A stretch of 7,741 nucleotides of DNA from Roseburia sp. (GCA_017621905.1 JAGASC010000202.1:1-7741); one strand, 5' to 3'; shown: positions 1-5,764, counted from the stretch's first letter. Numbers and translations are program-made. Notes: generated from the letters alone by a model not told the origin.

Positions 1-131
1 CTGTTCAGAACAGGACTATGCACTTGCTGCATAGTCCGTATGAAAACGTAGAACATACGAGAGCAAGCCCCCATCGCGAAGCGATTTTCATGGGCTTGCG
101 GTCGTAACTGTGAAGGTACTGAACAGTTACG
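1..131. other. Multi-hairpin non-coding element upstream of the ABC ATPase gene
   Basis: No gene is visible in 1-186, but the first 131 bases are almost all inverted repeats. CTGTTC/GAACAG forms a palindrome at 1-13. A perfect 10-bp stem (13-22 with 28-37) has a 5-nt loop. CGTATG pairs with CATACG (37-42/54-59). GCAAGCCC pairs with GGGCTTGC (63-70/92-99) and encloses ATCGC-GAA-GCGAT (73-85). CGTAACTGT pairs with ACAGTTACG (103-111/123-131). Bases 1-8 (CTGTTCAG) can also pair with 119-126 (CTGAACAG), which would close the whole element but compete with the last hairpin. ACAGTTAC recurs at 168-175. It could be a structured leader RNA or a dispersed intergenic repeat; no known riboswitch was recognised. 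No convincing promoter was seen in this stretch. Confidence 0.5.
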
Positions 132-186
132 AAAGTTAAAAAGAGGAGTAATTGTTAAAGCACAAAAACAGTTACAGAAAGGATAA

Positions 187-1851
187 GTGGAGAATATGCC
201 AGAAATTAAATTAATGAATGTAACAAAAAGATGGGGAAAATTTTACGCGGTGGACCACCTGAACCTGGACATTGAAGACAACTCATTCATCACCCTGCTG
301 GGGCCTTCCGGCTGTGGTAAGACCACCACACTCAGAATGATTGCAGGGCTGGAAACACCCACCAGCGGCCGGATTCAAATCGGTGACCGGGTGGTGTTCG
401 ACAGCGAAGCCGGCATCAACGTTCCGGCCAACAAACGAAAAGTAGGTTTCCTGTTTCAGAACTATGCCCTGTGGCCCAACATGACCGTGTATCAAAATAT
501 ATCTTTTGGTTTGAGTAATATTAAGGAAGAAATGCCCCGGTATGACTTCGAGGCCAGGACAACAGCGGATTTGATCCGTGCCCTGAAAAATGAAAGAAAA
601 ATGGTGGAAATGACAAATGAATGTGTGGACAAGAAGGGAAAGCTGGAAGCAGATAAGGTTTACTTGAAATTCATCGACAGTTTCAACATTTCCATCTATA
701 CAGCCAGGACACTTCTGGACTACCGGCTGCACGAGCTGGCGGATCCCCATATGGAAGCCATGCAGAGAATCAATGAACTGGAGCAGAAACTGGAAAGCAT
801 CCGGGCATCTTATCGGCAAAAGGGCAAAGAACTGGGTGAGGACTTTGCGGTAACCCGAAAAGGAAAGGTGGAGATGGAAAACAGAAAGCTTCACAAGGAG
901 GAAGTGGACCTGGCGGTAAGGCGTGTGGCCCGTATCGTAAAAATTGGAATGTTCATGGACCGTTACCCGGCAGAGCTTTCCGGCGGACAGCAGCAGAGAG
1001 TGGCAATCGCCCGAACCCTGGCGCCGGAACCGCAGGTACTGTTCATGGATGAGCCCCTTTCCAATCTGGACGCAAAGCTCCGTCTGGAAATGCGTTACGA
1101 ATTGCAGCGACTGCACGTGGAGACGGGGAGTACCTTCGTCTACGTGACCCATGACCAGATGGAAGCCATGACGCTGGCAACGAAAATCTGTCTCATCAAC
1201 AACGGAGTGCTGCAGCAGTATGACGCACCCCTTACCGTGTACAACCGCCCCGACAATCTGTTTGTGGCTGACTTCGTGGGAAATCCGTCCATCAATTTTG
1301 TGGAAGCCAAGGGAACTCAGCGGGAGGATGGAGCATTGGAACTGTCCATGTTAGACGGCGCAAAGGCAGTCTTCTATCCGGAGAAAAAGATTGATATGAA
1401 AGAATGGATGAAGGAACGCAACCGGCAAAGTGAAGCTGAACTGCTGCATCGCCAGGAAGTAATGCGGGACAAAAAAGCAGTGGAAAAGGGCAACAAAGAT
1501 GAGGTATTCCGTTATCACATTGCCAGAGTAAACGAGGATGACTACGGAATCCGCGAGGAGCCGGAAATATCGGATGAAGATTTTGTCATCGGAATCCGCC
1601 CGGAGTTTATCAAGATGGACAGCGAAAACGGATTGGAAGCAGACGTTTACGGTGCAATGCCCACCGGCATGGAGTCTACCATGAAGCTTCGTGTGGGACA
1701 GTACCTGCTCACCAGCGTGGTGTTTGGCGGGGTTACATACCGCATCGGCGAAAAAACGAGGATCGATGTCAAGGGCAAAGATATTTTGCTCTACGACAGA
1801 AAATCCGGGAAGTTTATCGGTGCGGGAAGTCTGATTTTTTCCAATTTATAA
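187..1851 (+). CDS. Sugar ABC importer ATP-binding protein (MalK/UgpC type) with a large insertion
   Basis: This is a cytoplasmic ATPase that powers a CUT1-type carbohydrate importer by binding two membrane permeases. All nucleotide-binding motifs are present: A-loop Tyr20, Walker A GPSGCGKTT (39-47), Q-loop Gln91, signature LSGGQ (264-268), Walker B VLFMDEP with Glu289, D-loop SNLDA, and switch His322. A C-terminal MalK-like TOBE region contains GIRPE (469-473). The protein is 554 aa against about 370 for typical MalK. The surplus comes from about 120 residues between FGL (107-109) and LSGGQ, rich in charged helix, and about 55 charged residues around 398-460. No permease or binding-protein gene lies nearby and a terminator follows, so it may be a shared ATPase. 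The start is uncertain: GTG187 sits only 3 nt after AAAGGA, while ATG196 gives an N terminus (MPEIKLMNVTKRW) more typical of the family. Sugar specificity is unknown. Confidence 0.93.
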   Translation: MENMPEIKLMNVTKRWGKFYAVDHLNLDIEDNSFITLLGPSGCGKTTTLRMIAGLETPTSGRIQIGDRVVFDSEAGINVPANKRKVGFLFQNYALWPNMTVYQNISFGLSNIKEEMPRYDFEARTTADLIRALKNERKMVEMTNECVDKKGKLEADKVYLKFIDSFNISIYTARTLLDYRLHELADPHMEAMQRINELEQKLESIRASYRQKGKELGEDFAVTRKGKVEMENRKLHKEEVDLAVRRVARIVKIGMFMDRYPAELSGGQQQRVAIARTLAPEPQVLFMDEPLSNLDAKLRLEMRYELQRLHVETGSTFVYVTHDQMEAMTLATKICLINNGVLQQYDAPLTVYNRPDNLFVADFVGNPSINFVEAKGTQREDGALELSMLDGAKAVFYPEKKIDMKEWMKERNRQSEAELLHRQEVMRDKKAVEKGNKDEVFRYHIARVNEDDYGIREEPEISDEDFVIGIRPEFIKMDSENGLEADVYGAMPTGMESTMKLRVGQYLLTSVVFGGVTYRIGEKTRIDVKGKDILLYDRKSGKFIGAGSLIFSNL

Positions 1852-1857
1852 TAGAGC

Positions 1858-1886
1858 CCCCGGTTCGGCAGAGCCGGGGATTTCTT
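1858..1886 (+). terminator. Rho-independent terminator of the ABC ATPase gene
   Basis: A 9-bp stem (1858-1866 with 1871-1879, one G-U pair) with a GGCA loop is followed by ATTTCTT. It starts 6 nt after the TAA stop, which is itself followed directly by TAG. The T-run is short, but position and stem strength support termination and a single-gene transcript. Confidence 0.75.
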
Positions 1887-2039
1887 ATGGATTCAAAAAA
1901 CTTGTGCGATGGAAAACATAATTTTGCTTGCTTAAAACAGAAAAAGTTAATCGGCCTAAAATATAGATTGCTTTTTCGGAGCCATAGTATTAAGCTAAAG
2001 AGTAGTCGCATTGTTTACCCAAAAAGAAAGGTTTGAATC

Positions 2040-2615
2040 ATGAAAAATGAAAAAATAAAAAGGCTCGTATTGGCGGCGCTGTTTATGGCCCTTGGACAGG
2101 TACTTCCATTTTTTACCGGACAGATACCGCAAATCGGAAAGATGTTGCTGCCTATGCATATCCCGATCCTGCTTTGCGGATTTATTTGTGGATGGAGATA
2201 CGGGGCAGCAGTTGGCTTTCTGACTCCATTGCTTCGATCTGCAATGTTTGGAATGCCCGTATTCTTTCCAACCGCAATCAGCATGGCCTTTGAGCTGATG
2301 ACCTATGGATTCGTAAGTGGTTTCTTATATGGAAATTCGCGCTGGAAATGTATGAGGGCGCTATATCGTTCTATGATCATCGCAATGGTGAGCGGACGCG
2401 TAGTCTGGGGCATTGCACAGATGGCTCTTCTGGGGATAGGAGAGGGTAAGTTTACGCTACAGATATTTTTGGCAGGGGCTTTTTTCAATGCGATTCCGGG
2501 CATCATATTGCAATTGATTGCGATTCCGGCAATTATGCTGGCTTTAAATAAAACCGGATTGGTGCCGTTTTTTAAGGAGAATGGAAAAGAAGTGAGGTCA
2601 CATGTTGGAAAATAA
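2040..2615 (+). CDS. ECF transporter S component (substrate-specific membrane subunit)
   Basis: A 191-aa integral membrane protein with about six hydrophobic segments (roughly residues 7-26, 36-52, 54-70, 78-97, 110-132 and 147-168) and a short basic N terminus. This is the size and layout of S components of energy-coupling-factor vitamin importers. Such proteins bind the substrate and use a shared EcfT/EcfA module, which is not in this window. The LPMHIPILLCG stretch in segment 2 and the G/P-rich loop after it resemble vitamin-type S components. AGAAAGG lies 8 nt before ATG2040. Its 3' end overlaps the start of the next gene by 14 nt, so the two are very likely co-transcribed and translationally coupled. 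The substrate is not identifiable; the kinase partner suggests something phosphorylated after entry, such as a B-vitamin precursor or nucleoside. No TPP or other known riboswitch was recognised upstream. Confidence 0.82.
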   Translation: MKNEKIKRLVLAALFMALGQVLPFFTGQIPQIGKMLLPMHIPILLCGFICGWRYGAAVGFLTPLLRSAMFGMPVFFPTAISMAFELMTYGFVSGFLYGNSRWKCMRALYRSMIIAMVSGRVVWGIAQMALLGIGEGKFTLQIFLAGAFFNAIPGIILQLIAIPAIMLALNKTGLVPFFKENGKEVRSHVGK

Positions 2616-3183
2616 TGATTTAAATGCTGCCGGGAAACGGATCCTGGAGGCGGCACAGCAGCTATTACAGGAAAAAGATCATATTCTGATTGCACTGGAG
2701 GGAAGATGTGCATCCGGGAAAACAACGCTGGCGTCCTATTTAAAAGAAACGCTTTCCTGCGAATTGATACATATGGATGATTTCTTTTTAAGACCGGAGC
2801 AGCGGACAAAAGAGAGATTAGCCACTCCGGGCGGCAATGTTGATTATGAGCGTTTCATTAAAGAGGTGATGGAGCCGCTGCAATCTCATATAGATTTTTC
2901 TTACCGCCCTTATGATTGTCATACCGGTTCCTTGAAGGAGCCTGTCCGGATTGCCGAAAATCCTGTTACAATCATAGAGGGAGCGTATTCCTGTCATCCG
3001 CAGTTGTGGGAATATTATGATTTACATGTATTTCTGGATGTTGAGAAGCCAATTCAGCGGGAAAGAATACTTGCGAGAAACGGAAGCCGGGGGATGGAGA
3101 ATTTTATCTTGAAATGGATTCCATTGGAGGAGGCATATTTTGAGACATATAATATAAAAGAGAAATGCGAAATGTGTTTGTAG
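2602..3183 (+). CDS. Uridine-kinase-like P-loop small-molecule kinase
   Basis: A 193-aa cytoplasmic kinase of the uridine kinase/phosphoribulokinase/CoaA-type superfamily. Walker A is GRCASGKTT (34-42). LIHMDDFFL (56-63) follows strand 2, where this family binds substrate. A Walker B-like strand TIIEGAYS lies at about 123-130, and a lid with arginines (RERILARNG) at about 153-161. The length is slightly below E. coli Udk (about 213 aa) but appears complete. ATG2602 has AGTGAGG 4 nt upstream, inside the end of the ECF S-component gene. The tight overlap suggests it phosphorylates the compound imported by that transporter and so traps it in the cell; this is inference. Automatic annotation would probably say uridine kinase, but related folds phosphorylate pantothenate, nicotinamide riboside and other small molecules, so the substrate should be left open. 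Confidence 0.82.
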   Translation: MLENNDLNAAGKRILEAAQQLLQEKDHILIALEGRCASGKTTLASYLKETLSCELIHMDDFFLRPEQRTKERLATPGGNVDYERFIKEVMEPLQSHIDFSYRPYDCHTGSLKEPVRIAENPVTIIEGAYSCHPQLWEYYDLHVFLDVEKPIQRERILARNGSRGMENFILKWIPLEEAYFETYNIKEKCEMCL

Positions 3184-3306
3184 TTGTACACATTTATCAA
3201 ACTATAAAAGTGCAAGTGTCAACAGCTTCCGGAAAGAAGATATCTGAAAGTCCAATTTTATTGAGAATAACCCGAAATGGCAGATGCCAAGCCGAACAAA
3301 AAATTT

Positions 3307-3332
3307 CGCCCTGACTTGTAAAGGTCAGGGCG
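3307..3332 (-). terminator. Terminator of the SIS-TIM-YjbQ operon (minus strand)
   Basis: Perfect 9-bp stem CGCCCTGAC/GTCAGGGCG (3307-3315/3324-3332), extendable by two pairs to a GTAA loop. Read on the minus strand it is followed by AAATTTTTTG, a good T-run. On the plus strand no T-run follows, so it serves the minus-strand operon. Confidence 0.75.
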
Positions 3333-3339
3333 CTTGCCG

Positions 3340-3390
3340 AAAGAATGGGAACAAGTAAACGCAAAGGTTCATTTGTTCCCATTCTTTTCT
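3340..3390. terminator. Long hairpin between convergent genes; probable bidirectional terminator
   Basis: A perfect 15-bp inverted repeat (3340-3354 with 3373-3387, core GAATGGGAACAA) has an 18-nt loop. On the plus strand it runs into TTTTCTAACTTTT and would end the ECF-kinase transcript. On the minus strand it ends in only TTT, with the better minus-strand terminator just beyond. It lies 20 bp past the end of the YjbQ gene. The remainder of 3184-3306 shows nothing I can interpret. Confidence 0.7.
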
Positions 3391-3407
3391 AACTTTTATC
3401 TCTGCTG

Positions 3408-4016
3408 CTACAGCGTATAGTGAACGTCATAAGCTTTCTCTTCGTCTGTATATTTGCGAAGCGTATTAATCACTTCCCCATTATTCCACTTACGATCTCC
3501 AACATCCTCAGTTGTACCCATAACCGTAACATTCAGCTGTCTGCGGCGTGCACGCACATGATCCCAGTCCACAAAATAAATATGAGCAAATTCACCGCCG
3601 TCAAGCACACCGTCCTTGATGGTCATAGACTCGCTGCGTCCAAAAAACACGCTCCTCAAATGTCCGTCCGTATTCATACTGGAATAATCCCCCGGTTCAT
3701 CCACATGTCTGCCGAACTTGGAGTGAATCGGTCCCGGATGACGGTACTGTTTCTCCTCCGCAAAATCCGGAATCATCTTCCGCATGATATCAAGCAGATC
3801 ATGCTGCAAATATTCGAGATCAAAAGAATCAATATCGTGGGAACACTCCTGAATCATAACGGAACAGGTGGTGTGATGGGAAGCGAGGGTCACCGTACCA
3901 TTTTTGATACCGGAAGCCTGTACGATTTCGATAACCTCTTTTGAAACATCATGGAATGTAGGGATCCATCCTCTTGACTGTAACTCCAATTCCTTTTGAA
4001 AAACTTTAAACTCCAT
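3408..4016 (-). CDS. YjbQ / UPF0047 family protein, extended form
   Basis: A 202-aa protein of the YjbQ family, which forms small trimeric beta-sandwich proteins. E. coli YjbQ has been linked to weak secondary thiamine-phosphate synthase activity, but the physiological role is unsettled. Family landmarks are ASHHTTCSVMIQE (45-57; compare HTT...NE), DGHLRSVFFGRSE (117-129), and the C-terminal strands around AHIYFVD and RRRQLNVTVMG (144-167). It is longer than the usual 130-140 aa. There is extra sequence at about 84-116, rich in His and Gly, and a 35-residue tail after 167. The usual GxWQ near the final strands reads GEFA here. AGGAGGA lies 8 nt before ATG4016. It is the last gene of the minus-strand operon, 124 bp after the TIM homologue, so it probably acts on or protects against an intermediate of that sugar-phosphate pathway (inference). 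Confidence 0.8.
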   Translation of the reverse strand: MEFKVFQKELELQSRGWIPTFHDVSKEVIEIVQASGIKNGTVTLASHHTTCSVMIQECSHDIDSFDLEYLQHDLLDIMRKMIPDFAEEKQYRHPGPIHSKFGRHVDEPGDYSSMNTDGHLRSVFFGRSESMTIKDGVLDGGEFAHIYFVDWDHVRARRRQLNVTVMGTTEDVGDRKWNNGEVINTLRKYTDEEKAYDVHYTL

Positions 4017-4050
4017 TTTTTAAATCCTCCTAAATTTTTTGATTTTTTTC

Positions 4051-4125
4051 GAAGGAAATGTGGCTTCATACTGCGACACGCAGTCACAGGAGCAAAACTC
4101 TGCATGCAGAGTTGGATTTTCCTTC
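4051..4125. repeat. Nested inverted repeats in the gap between the TIM and YjbQ genes
   Basis: The outer arms GAAGGAAA (4051-4058) and TTTCCTTC (4118-4125) enclose two hairpins. One is ACTGCG-ACA-CGCAGT (4070-4084), extendable with TGTG/CACA (4059-4062/4085-4088). The other is a perfect 18-bp palindrome AACTCTGCATGCAGAGTT (4096-4113). On the minus strand the palindrome is followed by TTGC only, so it is a weak terminator at best. It could be a mobile palindromic repeat, an mRNA processing or stability element, or an attenuator that lowers YjbQ expression. Confidence 0.55.
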
Positions 4126-4140
4126 TAAATTTATTGTGTT

Positions 4141-4842
4141 TTATTTATGTAGCTCATCCCATGCCTTGCGAAGAGAGTAAATCATTTCCTCCACCATAGC
4201 ATAAGGATCCTCTGCCTTTAAGATACCGCTTGTGCTGCCCGTAGCCAAAGCACCAAGCTTTATTGTGTTGTAAACATCCTGCCCATTGGAAATTCCAGCG
4301 GCCTGAAGCACCATAATGTCAGGATTAATAGCGCGAACCTTTTCAATTGTTTCCGTCACATAGTTGGAATCACTCGTTTTACCCGTTCCGATCAACTCCG
4401 TCGGCTCCGCCACAAGAAGATTCGGGGAAAGCTTCGCAATCGCGGTAAGCTCCTCTACCGTATCAGCACAGACAATCGTTGCAAGCCCCACCTCATCGGC
4501 ACGGGCGATGGTCTTTTCAATTTCATCCAAAGTAAGCTTTTTTTCCGCGTGGTTTAGCATAACCCCTACAGCCCCTGCAGCCTTTACCGCCTCCGGCAGC
4601 ACAGAACCCAGGCCCCTTCCCACAGGAAGATAATCCATATGCTGGGCAAAAACCAGAATACGCTCCGTATTATTTGCCAGCAGGCCGATGTCGGTATACT
4701 GGGGAGTTACAATAATATCCACATCGTATTTTAAAGCAACCTTGTCAATTACTTTGGCCAGCTTTAACATTTCTTCTCCATACAAGTATGCCTTAGGCCC
4801 AATTTCAAAAAATGGCGGTTTAATACCAAAATTTTTAAGCAT
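4141..4842 (-). CDS. Triosephosphate isomerase family protein (short, archaeal type)
   Basis: A 233-aa TIM-barrel isomerase closest in style to the short archaeal triosephosphate isomerases (about 225 aa) rather than the 250-aa bacterial glycolytic enzyme. Expected catalytic residues are present: Lys17 (IGPKAY), His98 in LNHAEKKL, and Glu146 in AEPTELIGTG, the flexible phosphate-gripping loop. Further phosphate-binding features are AAGIS (181-185) and GALATGS (197-203). The usual Asn two residues before the catalytic Lys is Gly15 here, and the N terminus is extended by a Pro/Phe-rich segment, so the substrate may differ from glyceraldehyde-3-P/dihydroxyacetone-P. The frame runs open upstream, but ATG4842 is chosen because GAAAGGA lies 7 nt before it and similarity begins there; a longer start would overlap the SIS gene. 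It follows the SIS gene by 28 bp in the same operon. Confidence 0.86.
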   Translation of the reverse strand: MLKNFGIKPPFFEIGPKAYLYGEEMLKLAKVIDKVALKYDVDIIVTPQYTDIGLLANNTERILVFAQHMDYLPVGRGLGSVLPEAVKAAGAVGVMLNHAEKKLTLDEIEKTIARADEVGLATIVCADTVEELTAIAKLSPNLLVAEPTELIGTGKTSDSNYVTETIEKVRAINPDIMVLQAAGISNGQDVYNTIKLGALATGSTSGILKAEDPYAMVEEMIYSLRKAWDELHK

Positions 4843-4870
4843 AATGTCATCCTTTCGCTTTTTTATCGTT

Positions 4871-5464
4871 TTATGGGTTGAGCCGTGCGCCAACAGCACC
4901 ACCCGGATGAATGGGAGCAAACTGTTCCTTCCGGTAATCCATCTCCTCCATAAGCGCAACCAGCAAAGCATCGCAAAGAGCTATGGTGGCCATATAACTT
5001 GAAGTTGCCATCATGTTATACTTGTCACTTTCTTTTTTTATATAAAGCGGCAAAATAACATCCGCAGCCTTTGCAAGCGGAGAATCCATATTTTCCGTAA
5101 TTGCAATCAGCTTTGCGCCCCGCTTTGCGCATGCGTCAATAATCGGGAGCAGCTCCGCAGTCTTGCCGCCTCTGGAAATAACGACCAGCGCATCCCCCTC
5201 TTTTAAAGCACCCAACCCGCCATGGACTGCTTCGCAGGGCGGCATGAACATACCGCGAATATCAATGCAGCAAAGGGAATGGGCAAACTTTTTTGCGCCG
5301 ATTCCGGAAGTGCCGCTTGCACAGGTCATAACAAGACCTGCTTTCGACAGCAGGTCGACAGCATCGGCAAAGGCATCGCTTTCCACACATTTGAGCATGT
5401 CCAAAACAGCTTCCTGTTCAATCCGAATCGAGTCCACGGCTCGATAAAAAGATTCTTTCTTCAT
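4871..5464 (-). CDS. SIS-domain phosphosugar isomerase (KpsF/GutQ-like, no CBS domains)
   Basis: A 197-aa single-domain sugar isomerase, first gene of the minus-strand operon. It resembles the N-terminal SIS half of arabinose-5-phosphate isomerases: CASGTSGIGAKKF (48-60), PCEAVHGGLGAL (76-87), VVISRGGKTAEL (94-105), and the closing HPGGAVGARL (186-195). The CBS pair of KpsF/KdsD (about 320 aa) is absent; the protein stops right after the HPGG motif. His186 and Glu145 match KdsD catalytic positions, but the Lys of its GxGKSG motif is Thr52 here. It probably interconverts an aldose and a ketose phosphate of unknown identity. ATG5464 is forced because an in-frame stop lies four codons upstream. 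The nearest good ribosome-binding site (GAAAGGA, 5480-5486) is an unusually long 15 nt away. Transcription comes from the consensus promoter at 5544-5516. Confidence 0.85.
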   Translation of the reverse strand: MKKESFYRAVDSIRIEQEAVLDMLKCVESDAFADAVDLLSKAGLVMTCASGTSGIGAKKFAHSLCCIDIRGMFMPPCEAVHGGLGALKEGDALVVISRGGKTAELLPIIDACAKRGAKLIAITENMDSPLAKAADVILPLYIKKESDKYNMMATSSYMATIALCDALLVALMEEMDYRKEQFAPIHPGGAVGARLNP

Positions 5465-5482
5465 CTTATGCTTTCATATTCC

Positions 5483-5513
5483 TTTCGAATAAGGTTTCGA
5501 TTAACTTTCGAAT
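5483..5513 (-). promoter_or_regulatory. Tandem operator boxes in the SIS-operon leader
   Basis: Three copies of TTTCGAWT start at 5483, 5495 and 5506 (minus-strand reading ATTCGAAA, AATCGAAA, ATTCGAAA), spaced 11-12 bp, about one helical turn. The first box overlaps the expected transcription start of the SIS promoter. Direct repeats with a CGAAA-like core are common for DeoR-family sugar-phosphate repressors, so such a regulator is a reasonable guess. No regulator gene is in the window. Confidence 0.6.
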
Positions 5514-5515
5514 GA

Positions 5516-5544
5516 ATTATATATTCAAAATGAAGTATTGTCAA
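5516..5544 (-). promoter_or_regulatory. Consensus sigma-70 promoter of the SIS-TIM-YjbQ operon
   Basis: Read on the minus strand: TTGACA (5544-5539), exactly 17 bp, TATAAT (5521-5516). Both hexamers are perfect consensus. Expected start is near 5509, giving a leader of about 45 nt before ATG5464. An ATTCGAAA box begins 2 bp after the -10. A promoter this strong would need repression, which fits the boxes. Confidence 0.85.
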
Positions 5545-5634
5545 GCCTATTATAAAAAAATTATGTGTGGCTTCAAAAAAGAATGTATGCTACTTACGAA
5601 GTGTTGAATCATTATAAAGATGTAACATATAATG

Positions 5635-5682
5635 AAAAAATCCCCGCAAGTAAGGTATTTACCTACTTGCAGGGATTTTTTT
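5635..5682. terminator. Strong bidirectional terminator inside the divergent control region
   Basis: Arms 5641-5655 and 5662-5675 (GCAAGTA pairs with TACTTGC, TCCC with GGGA; one C-A mismatch and one bulge) surround a small loop. They are flanked by A6 on the left and T7 on the right, so either strand reads hairpin plus T-run. It is not at the end of any protein gene. On the minus strand it lies about 30 nt after the start expected from the upstream promoter at 5748-5720. Confidence 0.85.
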
Positions 5683-5713
5683 GATGTAAAAGATGGGATA
5701 TCATTTACATTTC
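5635..5713 (-). ncRNA. Predicted small RNA of about 80 nt (promoter plus terminator unit)
   Basis: The minus-strand promoter at 5748-5720 should start RNA near 5713, and the terminator at 5682-5635 should end it, giving roughly 75-80 nt. The 5' half can form a 7-bp hairpin (TTTACAT 5704-5710 with ATGTAAA 5684-5690); the 3' half is the terminator. No ribosome-binding site is seen; the only small frame (about 13 codons from an internal ATG) has none. It could be a trans-acting or sponge RNA co-regulated with the sugar-phosphate operon, or an attenuated leader whose read-through reaches the SIS gene. This is predicted from architecture only; no known RNA family was recognised. Confidence 0.45.
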
Positions 5714-5717
5714 GAAT
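5710..5717 (-). promoter_or_regulatory. Single ATTCGAAA operator box at the outer minus-strand promoter
   Basis: Identical to the box at 5506-5513 and placed at the same distance (2 bp) from its -10 element, covering the predicted transcription start. Only one copy is seen here against three at the inner promoter, so the outer promoter may be more weakly regulated. Confidence 0.5.
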
Positions 5718-5719
5718 TA

Positions 5720-5748
5720 ATTATATATCGGTTTTGTTTTATTGTCAA
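5720..5748 (-). promoter_or_regulatory. Second consensus minus-strand promoter (drives the small RNA)
   Basis: TTGACA (5748-5743), 17 bp, TATAAT (5725-5720) on the minus strand. It shares TTGACAATA, ATATATAATT and ATTCGAAA with the SIS promoter 204 bp away, but the middle of the spacer differs. It looks like a duplicated or convergently kept control module. Its transcript meets a terminator within 80 nt. Confidence 0.8.
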
Positions 5749-5764
5749 TATATTTCTTTTCTTC

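Noticed and set aside
41..55. cre-like (CcpA) sequence TGAAAACG...CA
   Set aside because: The terminal CA is one base too far away for the consensus and the site is not placed against a visible promoter.
142..214. AGAGGAG followed by TTG at 152 with about 20 codons, as a possible leader peptide of the ABC gene
   Set aside because: The spacing is short, the start is rare, there is no conserved-looking peptide, and the frame ends inside the ATPase start region. It is more likely chance.
283..1152. 289-codon minus-strand open frame across the ABC ATPase gene
   Set aside because: It is antisense to a clear ATPase with all its motifs in place. Its translation is Cys/His-rich without recognisable domains, and no ribosome-binding site or promoter supports it.
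1887..2039. Promoter or riboswitch upstream of the ECF S-component gene
   Set aside because: Only a poor TTGCTT-16-GTTAAT match (1924-1951) is present. No TPP, THF or preQ1 core was recognised, although an AGAGTAG string occurs. A promoter must be near, but I cannot place it.
4843..4971. Upstream extension of the TIM homologue's frame to a start at 4971
   Set aside because: The added residues overlap the SIS coding region, show no family similarity, and a good ribosome-binding site precedes ATG4842.
5604..5633. Plus-strand TTGAAT-18-TATAAT promoter
   Set aside because: It would transcribe only about 40 nt of terminator. The region is AT-rich, so a chance match is likely.
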